From Sisyra terminalis (taxonomy: Eukaryota; Arthropoda; Insecta; Neuroptera; Sisyridae), in assembly GCA_958496175.1 (NCBI GenBank), contig OY292275.1, positions 17,546,001 to 17,610,000 of the forward strand: a DNA stretch of 64,000 nt. Reading direction: 5' to 3'. Shown here in pieces: positions 56,202 to 64,000 of the stretch. Position 1 is the first letter of the stretch; every line of letters begins with the position of its first letter. The notes below the pieces were generated by a model. The model was not told the DNA's origin. It was given only the letters and a program-made list of their open reading frames with translations, and searched no databases. A program made the translations under genes and the position numbers.

Positions 56202-56485
56202 GGGGGATACTATGATTCTTTCGGCGCCACGATTTGAAGATGGATTCTTATAAGGTATCGACGAAATAAAACGAGAATAAGGAATAATTTTTTTCGATAT
56301 CTCACTTATTTTACAAGTAATCGATACTTAAAGTTCCACTTTCTTTAAAGGATTTTTCATGAAAAAAAATACTTACAAAATAAATGCTTACAACCGCAGC
56401 TCCACCAATTTTTGGTGCTCAAAAAGCATAATCATTGAGTTCAAGAGCGAAGTCCCGTTGGGGGCTGGGGGCGAAGCCCCCTAAA
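56202..56485 (+). repeat. Hairpin-ended repeat, copy R1 (~285 bp)
   Basis: It starts GGGGGATACTATGATTCTTT and CGGCGCCACGATTTGAAG. It continues through TCGACGAAATAAAACGAGAA, GATATCTCACTTATTTTACA, TTTTCATGAAAAAAAATACT and ACAACCGCAGCTCCACCAAT. It ends in the stem GGGGGC-GAA-GCCCCC (56,467-56,481) followed by TAA. Related copies in both orientations lie to its right and in IRE1 intron 2. There is no reading frame. A 3' hairpin followed by CTAA recalls Helitron ends, but the 5' end does not prove it. Confidence 0.7.
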
Positions 56486-56544
56486 AATATATTCAAATAT
56501 TTATTTAATTAATGCCTGATTTATTCGATAATCGACAAGACTAA

Positions 56545-56605
56545 TATTCTTCCGTCACCGCGATTTAACGACGAATTCTTATAAATCTCGACGAAATAAA
56601 GTAAT
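56545..56605 (+). repeat. Hairpin-ended repeat, short 5' fragment R2
   Basis: It contains ATTCTTCCGTCACCGCGATT, AACGACGAATTCTTATAAAT and CTCGACGAAATAAA, matching the first ~60 bases of the copy at 56,202. The rest is missing. Confidence 0.55.
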
Positions 56606-56636
56606 AATTAACTAAACATGTCAATTTTCTTTTTTT

Positions 56637-56940
56637 AGGGGGAATTTGCCCCCCAGCCCATACCAAAGCTTCGCCTCTGGATCCTTTATGTATTATTTTT
56701 TAACACAAAAACAAATTGATGGAGCTACGGTTGTATGCATTTACCTTTTTTTCATGAAAATCCTGAGAAAACCGTCTAAAAAACGGGGGAAAATAATGAA
56801 TTTTCAATTTTTTAAGTATTGATATTTTGTAAACCAAGTGAGATACTGAAAAATTTAGTCTTCATTTTCGTTTTATTTCGTCGAGATCTATAAGATCTAT
56901 CGTTAAATCGTGGCGCCGAAAGAATCGTAGCATCCCCCGC
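56637..56940 (-). repeat. Hairpin-ended repeat, copy R3, inverted
   Basis: Read on the minus strand from 56,940, it starts GCGGGGGATGCTACGATTCT and TTCGGCGCCACGATTTAACG. It contains TTTTCATGAAAAAAAGGTAA and ACAACCGTAGCTCCATCAAT, then GATCCAGAGGCGAAGCTTTG, and ends GGGCTGGGGGGCAAATTCCC. With R1 it makes a large inverted repeat about 740 bp across. Its terminal stem is degraded (GGGGGGCAAATTCCCCCT). Confidence 0.68.
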
Positions 56941-56972
56941 TAATCATTCAATATAGTGTAAAAAATTCATTT

Positions 56973-57120
56973 AGGCTTCGCCCCTGGACCCCTTAAATTT
57001 TTTAGCACTAAAAAAATTAGCATAGCTGCGGTTATAAGTATTTACTTTGAAATGATTGATAAAATGAATTATTTCGTCGAGATCTATACGAAGCTATCGT
57101 CAAATCGTGGTGCCGGAAGA
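56973..57120 (-). repeat. Hairpin-ended repeat, copy R4, inverted and deleted
   Basis: Minus-strand order: TTCTTCCGGCACCACGATTT, GATCTCGACGAAATAATTC, then directly AAAGTAAATACTTATAACCG and CAGCTATGCTAATTTTTTTA, then GGGGTCCAGGGGCGAAGC. About 100 bases of the middle are deleted compared with the copy at 56,202. Confidence 0.6.
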
Positions 57121-57297
57121 ATAAGTAGTAGTTTTACCATTAATAAGCATAAAATTTGTTCTTTAGTGTCAAACGATATATTTTAAAGATTTTTTGCGAC
57201 TTATGAACATAATATATGTTCATATAATTTATGTTCAGTTATGAAGAGAATATACCGAATACGCCTTTATGCTCAGTATATTCGTTATATTACATCA

Positions 57298-57566
57298 ACG
57301 AGGAATACTATGGCTTTTCCGGTGTCATGATTTGAAAAACGGATTCTTATGGATCTCAATGAAATAAAACGAAAATAAAAAATACAATTTTCCGGTATCT
57401 CCCTTAGTGTACGAGATATTGATACTTAAAAATTGAAAAATGAGTTTTTTAAGATTTTTAAGCCAGGTTTCTTTTGATTCTCATAAGAAAAGGTAATTGT
57501 TTACAATCGCAGTTCCACCTATTTTATTTATTCAAAAAAAAAAAAATATACACCAGAGGTCCAAGT
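57298..57566 (+). repeat. Hairpin-ended repeat, copy R5
   Basis: It starts GAGGAATACTATGGCTTTTC and CGGTGTCATGATTTGAAAAA. It continues TCTCAATGAAATAAAACGAA, GGTATCTCCCTTAGTGTACG and ACAATCGCAGTTCCACCTAT, and ends near CACCAGAGGTCCAAG after a poly-A stretch. The terminal hairpin is lost. It is the most diverged copy of the cluster. Confidence 0.6.
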
Positions 57567-57864
57567 TATTTTATAAATATTGACCCCAACAGATGTCGAT
57601 GTGCCAATTCTAATTGTTGACTAACTAAAATGAATATTCAGTAGCCCAACTGTATGCCCACAAAATGTTACTAAATTAACTAAAATTATTTAATTTGTTA
57701 CTGTTTGTTATTTGCATTGATGCTCAAAGCTATTCAGGATCCTAAAAAAATATGTACATATATTTAGTTGTGATTGTAGATGGGAAACAGGAAATAGTGT
57801 TAAAATTAATAAGAAATTATCGTTTTAGTAGGACAAATTTATTTTGATTATTTAATCGAAATAA

Positions 57865-60800
57865 TTAATTCAACTTATATTCTTTCAGTAATTCATCCCA
57901 AAACTGTAATCGTTCATAGTCGGGGTTTTGAGCAATTTTCAAATCTTCTGCAATTTGCAAATAATAGAAAATCGATTCTGTAACTGGTTTCCAATTGTTG
58001 AATTCTTCAGTCACTGGAACTCCCGTTTTTGCAAAGGTGGTCCATAACTTGGTCATTCTCTCAATGGTTTTCCTCTCCAATGTATTAGGCTTGGCCTCCA
58101 TTGTTGTAAAATCGTTAGAAAACAGGTAACTCAAATCATCAAGATGGCTAACTCCAGGATGATCAACTTCCAATAATCTCTTGAATGGGCTAAATGGAGT
58201 ATCAACATACAATTTGTAGAAGTATAATGGAGACTTCTTGTGCTTGATATGGCTTTTAAGAGTATCGTACATGGGAAAAATAAATTCAATATCAGACATC
58301 AACTGAAAAAATAAATAGAGTAAAATAAATATTAATGAAGCTGGGTTGTATGATTAAGTCATTATGTCTTTGATATTTGTACAAATTAATTTTTGGATAT
58401 ATTTCACTTATAGAAAGTAGAACTTTTAATTAAAATATATAAAAATGTCGCAATGTTATATTATGTAATACACACTTTCAGATTCGATATTTTAAAAGAT
58501 TTTTAGTTGTTTAAATTTTGAATACCTTAATGTACGGTTCAATGTTTTCTGAACTTGGAACAGTATCACCGTAGTAAAACTTTTTAATTTTTTCTCCAAT
58601 TTGTTCCGTTTTTTTAAGATCGTTTTTATCATAAAGACAAGAAGGAAGCAGCATTTTTACGCCAGTAAAATTCATTGGAATCACAAGTTCTCGTTGTATC
58701 ATAGATGATAAATACAAAAGTCCTTCAGCAGAATTGTATCCCATCATAACTGGCACATCGTTACCTACTCCTTTAGCCACCAATTTATCTGGATGTTCAG
58801 TAATAAACGATGGTTCTAAAGGAGATGGAACTTCGTTAACAGGACCCCATGTTTTTGAGAGTCCATTTTCCAAATTCTAGTAAAGAAAACTTTAATTATT
58901 TTCAATTTTTGTTTATTTTTTGTAGGCTTTACCGAAATTTTAGGTAAACGTTTGGCAATTGAATCAACCAATTTTTCAACGGGGAGCTTTAAAAAATATT
59001 CATACATTTCTTGCTCAGTTGATAGATTTAGATTTAAAAGTTTTGCACAATCTTGTGGAGTCAAATCACTATGCGACCAGTTACAATTAGCTGTTCCACT
59101 TTGGCAAATAGCTTTATGAAAGAGGCCTTTAGCTAGTTCCGATAATATCAAATAGTGAACTGATGCTCCACCAGCACTTTCACCGAAAATTGTTACGTTA
59201 TTAGGGTTGCCGTAGAAATTTTTAATGTTGTCCTTAACCCATTTTAGGGCCATAACCATATCCTTTAATCCAGCATTTCCTGGAACTCCAATTTTTGGGT
59301 CACTAAATGCCATGAAGCCTAATGGTCCTAAGCGATAATTTATCGTTACGAAGACGATGTCTTCTCCGACAAGAAAATCAGGTCCATATAAGTCACTATT
59401 TCCACTTCCTTGATCATAACCGCCGCCATGAATAAACACCATTACTGCCTTCAATTTGGTGTTCGCAGAAATCTATTTTGTTTTAAATGATTACTATTGT
59501 CAAATCTCAATTAAGTTAGTTGCTTTCATACATAAAATAAAAAGTTACATTTGATAATACTTTATTATAATGTTAGTAATTTACCGAATTGGTGTAGACA
59601 TTCAAATATAAACAATCTTCGGTTCCAACAAAAACCGATGGATTCTTTTCATCTGGTGCTCTACAGATTCCTCCATGTTCTAAAGCATCCCGAATCCCAC
59701 TCCAATTTTCATGAGGTACAGGAGCCTATAAACAAATATCAATATTAAACGAATAGATATTATGAATATGATTTATATAAAATTACAATGAAAATATGAA
59801 CGAATTTTGAATCAAGATAATCCAAAAAAAAATTCTGGGTATGGCGTTTTTACGCCTCTTGCATTTTGGGACGATTAAGTGGGCTCATAAACTTATGTAA
59901 CTGTGCACTTCTTTGCACATCATAATCAGACAAAGTGAGATTACTTTTTTTATGCTCACATAGCCGAAATGCGATGGCCTTTTAAAAGTCGCTCTGTAAA
60001 AGGTAGTAGGTAGTATGAAATCCAGACGGTGTTAAACAGCAACCAATATTGTCTGAGGTTACTTTTGTTACCACTAGTGATCCAATTCTAGGTGCTCTTA
60101 AATGCTTCCTATGTTTCTAAGTTTACAGGAAATAAACTAATGGCACTTTTTTAATAAGAAGTTATCCCTCTTCCGTCTCAACACCTCTTTGAGTTGGGAC
60201 GAAAGTTTGATCAGAACATGTGAAAACAGAACATCTCCTATAAAGCCTGTGCTTTGTTGGATAATTTATTGTTCATAAATATCGATATTTTAACATTGAT
60301 GTTGAAACCCAAAGCATCGTTGATACATTGTTCTTCATGAGCGATGTTTTATGAACGATATTTTATCATAGCACTACTTTACAGTCCCGTTCAGGGTATA
60401 CAGCTTCACATATAAACATATATCTTTCTCAGTCACAGATGTAAATTTGTGAATTCCGTCAGTTTATAATATGACGCCTGAGAACATAACGGTAGGTTAG
60501 ATTAAATTGTAATCTATCGACGTAAGATTATAAACTGACGAAGTTTACATCTGTACGGTAAAGTATTTTATTATTTATGAAATAATTTATATAAATATAT
60601 TTAAATGATGACAAAAACATCGAAAAAGATCGATACATTGTTCATAAACTTCGATGTTTTAAACATCGATGCTTCACTTTTAAAAATATCGTAATTTTTA
60701 TGAACAATTTTGCATGCCATAGGTATACTCTCAGCTATTATTGGTGTAGTCTGATGAACTACTGGTTTACTTAAGTAGCTTCCTGAGATATTCCGTTTTT

Positions 60801-61253
60801 TTTATAAACTAAAAGAATTAAGCAATGAAATTTTTTTGCTCTTTATTTAAATAGAGTAATTTCAAAAAGTCAAGGCTTTCTTCGATATTAATTCAATTTT
60901 ACAATAATTTTTATAAAGTGCTAATAAATGGCATTTGATTTTAGATTTTATCAGTGGACAATTTTGTTTTCATGTTTTTCTTATCTAACGCCATACTATA
61001 TATTATTACTATTTAAGAGTATCAAAGTTCTAGGTAATTAAATTAGATGACATAATAGCAATAATTTACTAAAAATGTAATTATAACTTATTGATAAGAT
61101 AAGTGTTTTTATAGTTACCTTAAATCTTAAATTTCCGATGGGCGATTTAGCGTACGGAATACCTTTGAAAGCAAAATATTCTCGATTTTTGTAATCTTTA
61201 CACTTTTTTCCTCGTAATTTTCCATTTAATACTTGAACAATTGGTTCAGTCAT
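57865..61253 (-). CDS. Carboxylesterase, alpha-esterase type (first tandem copy)
   Basis: Five coding exons: 61253-61119, 59725-59585, 59472-58933, 58876-58526, 58302-57865; product 534 aa, normal for insect carboxylesterases. The start MTEPIVQVLNGKLRG has no signal peptide, suggesting an intracellular enzyme of the alpha/xenobiotic group. The alpha/beta-hydrolase motifs are complete: FKGIPYAKSPIGNLRF, EDCLYLNVYTN, the oxyanion hole HGGG at 107-110, the nucleophile Ser191 in FGESAGG, the acid Glu323 in GYNSAEG, and the base His442 in GVSHLDDLSYLF. It should hydrolyse carboxylic esters, such as dietary esters, insecticides or hormone-like esters; the substrate cannot be told. Intron 1 is long (1,393 bp) and holds hairpin repeats; introns 2-4 are 112, 56 and 223 nt. 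AATAAA is at 57,838-57,843 on this strand. A second copy lies upstream in the same orientation. Confidence 0.95.
60434..60556. repeat. Inverted repeat in esterase intron 1
   Basis: The left arm CACAGATGTAAATTTGTGAA then TTCCGTCAGTTTATAAT faces a right arm which, on the minus strand, reads TACAGATGTAAACTTCGTCA then GTTTATAAT. It could fold as a ~30-base stem with a ~60-base loop. It is flanked on both sides (60,280-60,370 and 60,615-60,715) by related words such as AACATCGATG and GATACATTGTTC, indicating a larger degenerate element around it. Confidence 0.6.
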
Positions 61254-62102
61254 TATATCTACAGAGCAGTTTACTTTTGTGTTTTACTTGAATTTTACTT
61301 GAATTTTAATTGTAACTATTTTTGGAATTTATTTCTGCGAGTGTATAAGTTATATTTATATAACAAACTTGTTTTTATACCCCACCTCTATTTCATATTT
61401 AATTTGCTTTTGGAAAATTATCTGTTGGTTTTTTATCTTCTTGACGATAATTGCAAAATGGTTTGCGTTTTGAACAATACAGTTTCTAAGTTACTTATTG
61501 TTTGTTAAATTTTTTCCGATATTTTTTTTTATATAATCAAACTTGGTCTATCGTAGTTTATCACGTCTAGTCTTAACCGCGATAGGTGAATTTCCGCGAT
61601 GTAAATTATTTTATTTTGGAGTCAAATATTTTGTTTTAATTTCAAACTTGTCGTTTATTAAACGGGATTTTGAATAAAATACATTTTTAATATTGCCACA
61701 TTCTTAAGACTTGTATAATACCCTTTAGTTTTTTTCAACATTTTTTATTATGTGTACTTCTGCATAAATTGTGGAGTTAAAGATAGTACAATTGCGCAAA
61801 ATATGATTAGAATTGCACAAAACGCGATAAATTTTAACAATAATTATTTTTTATTTAATCCAACAGACAGTGACCTCAATAGTTTGTAATATTCTAATAT
61901 TCTAATATGTAATATTCTAATTACTCTTGTAATATACCTTTAGTTAAATGAACTACAATTATCATATATTCTACATCAGAGGGCAAATAGCTAAACAAAA
62001 ATATAATCTACCCAGTCTACCTTTTCTTATATCACGCAGGTGAGGAGTATTAACAAATGAATCATACAAATAGTCATATACGTTGAAAATATTGATTATT
62101 AA
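61254..62102. other. Intergenic DNA between the two esterase genes
   Basis: The promoter of the first (minus-strand) esterase gene must lie just above 61,253. The frame at 61,233-61,508 has random composition. Nothing else is recognised. Confidence 0.45.
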
Positions 62103-62339
62103 TACAATGAAATCTCACTAATCCGGTACTATTAAAAACCGGAGGGTGCCGGAATATTGGAGTGTTCGGATTACTGGATTATAGGGAAAAAGTCATAGGT
62201 AATGAATAAAATAATGAATTTCATAGAAGGAATAAATGTATGCACAGGTATAGAGGAGCGAGAGAGGCGTGGGTGAAGGGTGCCGGATTATTGGACGTGC
62301 CGATCTATCGAAATGTCGGATTAGTGAGATTATACTGTA
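62103..62339. mobile_element. Pogo/Tigger-like MITE
   Basis: The left end TACAATGAAATCTCACTAAT continues CCGGTAC. The right end, read on the minus strand, is TACAGTATAATCTCACTAAT then CCGACAT. AATCTCACTAATCCG is shared exactly. The form TACAGT..AA.CTC....AT.CG is that of Tc1/mariner-superfamily pogo elements, which insert at TA; TA is present at both ends. The interior repeats CCGGATTATTGGA-like words and has no transposase. About 237 bp. Confidence 0.75.
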
Positions 62340-62630
62340 TAAACATTTGTGTCTTCGAAAAGTAAAAACATTTCAATTAGGCATAATTAAAATGGGGGGG
62401 GTAGGTAGTTGCACCCATTGCCTACTTCTTGTATACGCATCTGATTATTCTCTTTATATAATCTGTTGCATTAGATTATGCACAATTAGATTGCACAATC
62501 ATCAATTACTCTTTTTAAATAAATGACAATATGTTTAAATTTAAATACTGTTCAATTTTTGTTCATTATTTTTTATTCTTTTTCAATTAGGTACAAGATT
62601 ACAAATTTTAGTAACAACATTCAAGTCAAA

Positions 62631-64000
62631 TTATATTTGAATTTTAAATTCTTTCAATAAACCATCCCAAAATTGTAAACGTTCATGGTCGGGATTTTGA
62701 GCAAGCTTCAAATCTTCTGCAATTCGCAAATAGTTTAATGAAGATCCCGTTACTGGTTTCCAGTCGTTAAATTCTTCAGTCATTGGAACTCCTGTTTTCG
62801 CAAAAGAAGTCCAAAGTTTTGTCATTCTGTTAATAGTTTTTCCTTCCAGTGTGTTAGCCTCGGGCATCGTTGGTGAAACTATATTAGAAAAGATATATCC
62901 CAAATCTTCAGCATGAGCCACTCCAGAATGATTCACTGCTAAAAGTTTCTTAAAAGCACTGAATGGGGTATCTACACAGAAGTTGTAGAAATAAAGTGGA
63001 GATTTTTTGTTCTTAGTGTGAGTTTTTATAGTGACATACATAGCAAATAGAAATTCAATGTCCGACATCAACTAAAATAAATCGTTAAATCAATAAAATT
63101 GGAAAAAAATTATTTCTGTTTTATATATACCTTGATGTAAGGTTCAATATTATCTGAACTTGGAACAGTATCGCCATAGTAAAACTTTTTGATTTTTTCT
63201 CCAATTTTTTCCGTTTTTTTAAGATCGTTTTTATCAAAAAGACAAGAAGGAAGTAGCATCTTTACATCAGTGAAATTTACTGGAACTAAGATTTCCTTTG
63301 GCATTAAAGGCGATAAAAATAGTAGTCCTTCATCAGCAGTATAGCCCATCATCATGGGCACTTCATTTCCTGCTCCTTTCACTAATAATTTATGAGAGTC
63401 TTCTGTAATAAATGATGGTTCTGATGGACAAGGAACTTCTGCAACAGGAGCCCATGTCTTTTTCACTCCTGTTTCTAAAGCCTAAAGAAAAACAAAACAT
63501 TACAATGAAAGTTAAAAATTATTAAATATTATACCGTAATTGTATGCAAACGTTTAGCTGATGCATCAACTAAATCTTCAACAGACAACTTTATAAAAAA
63601 ATCATAGATTTCTTGCTCATTTGTTGAGTTAAACCCTAACAGTTGGGCACAGTCTTGTGGTTTTAAATCACTATGTGCCCAGTTACAATTGGCTGTTCCA
63701 CTTTGGCAAATAGCTTTATGAAAGAGGCCTTTAGCTAGTTCCGATAAAACCAAATAGTGGACTGATGCTGCACCAGCACTTTCACCGAAAATTGTTACAT
63801 TATCAGGATTGCCACAGAAATTTTTAATGTTGTTCTTAATCCATTTCAAAGCCAACACCATATCCTTTAATCCAGCATTTCCTGGAACTCCAATTTTCGG
63901 GTCACTAAACGCCATGAAGCCTAATGGTCCTAAACGATAATTTATCGTTACTAAAACGATGTCTTCTCCGACAAGAAAATCAGGGCCATAAAGTTCACTG
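62631..64000 (-). CDS. Carboxylesterase, second tandem copy, cut by window edge
   Basis: Three 3' exons are inside the window: 64000(edge)-63535, 63481-63131, 63071-62631, with introns of 53 and 59 nt. Exon boundaries and the 351-bp middle exon match the neighbouring esterase at 57.9-61.3 kb exactly. Catalytic residues are present: Ser in FGESAGAAS, Glu in GYTADEGLLF, and His in GVAHAEDLGYIF. The residue after SAG is Ala instead of Gly. The protein ends KEFKIQI, two residues beyond the paralogue's end. The exons coding for the N-terminus and HGGG region lie to the right of the window. AATAAA is at 62,572-62,577 on this strand. The shared layout shows a tandem duplication; substrate unknown. 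Confidence 0.94.

Overview
The window is a 64-kb piece of an AT-rich eukaryotic genome, almost certainly from an insect. Genes are split by many very short GT-AG introns (51-62 nt), transcripts end at AATAAA-type signals, and the non-coding DNA carries mariner, non-LTR and MITE relics. The proteins are insect-like: a 'pathetic'-type SLC36 transporter and tandem, leaderless alpha-type carboxylesterases. The order within the insects cannot be fixed from the sequence alone. No virus, CRISPR array, rRNA or functional tRNA gene was seen.

Layout. Positions 1-21 kb are gene-poor and hold a deleted mariner, two different non-LTR retrotransposon relics and three copies of a tRNA-derived SINE. An OCIA-domain gene (OCIAD1/asrij type, minus strand, six coding exons) lies at 21.1-22.1 kb. 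From 22.1 to 34.4 kb there is another desert with a small MITE, two more SINEs and a near-perfect 70-bp palindrome. An SLC36 proton-coupled amino-acid transporter (plus, eight coding exons) spans 34.5-37.5 kb. CCT4, the delta subunit of the TRiC/CCT chaperonin (minus, seven coding exons), spans 39.5-44.0 kb. It is head-to-head, with 659 bp between start codons, with IRE1/ERN1, the ER unfolded-protein sensor (plus, nine coding exons, 44.6-49.7 kb). ANKRD27/VARP (minus, two coding exons, 51.6-55.6 kb) converges on IRE1. At the right end sit two tandem carboxylesterase genes on the minus strand. The first is complete (57.9-61.3 kb); the second runs off the window edge.

All exon joins below were derived by hand from GT-AG sites, reading frame and family similarity. 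Every complete model gives an uninterrupted frame of a length normal for its family: OCIAD 254 aa, SLC36 495, CCT4 534, IRE1 984, VARP 888, esterase 534.

Functionally, CCT4 and IRE1 form a divergent proteostasis pair that could share a promoter. SLC36 and VARP both belong to the endolysosomal system, and the esterases to detoxification or lipid-ester metabolism. Nothing shows these genes act as one system, and their order may be fortuitous.

The most interesting non-genic material is (i) the ~165-bp tRNA-derived SINE family, (ii) a ~290-bp repeat family ending in a GGGGGC-GAA-GCCCCC hairpin and clustered between VARP and the esterases, (iii) a fold-back family with a TCTGGCAACGTTGC core inside and around the CCT4/IRE1 genes, and (iv) three short introns that are multiples of three and stop-free, so their retention would give in-frame insertions.
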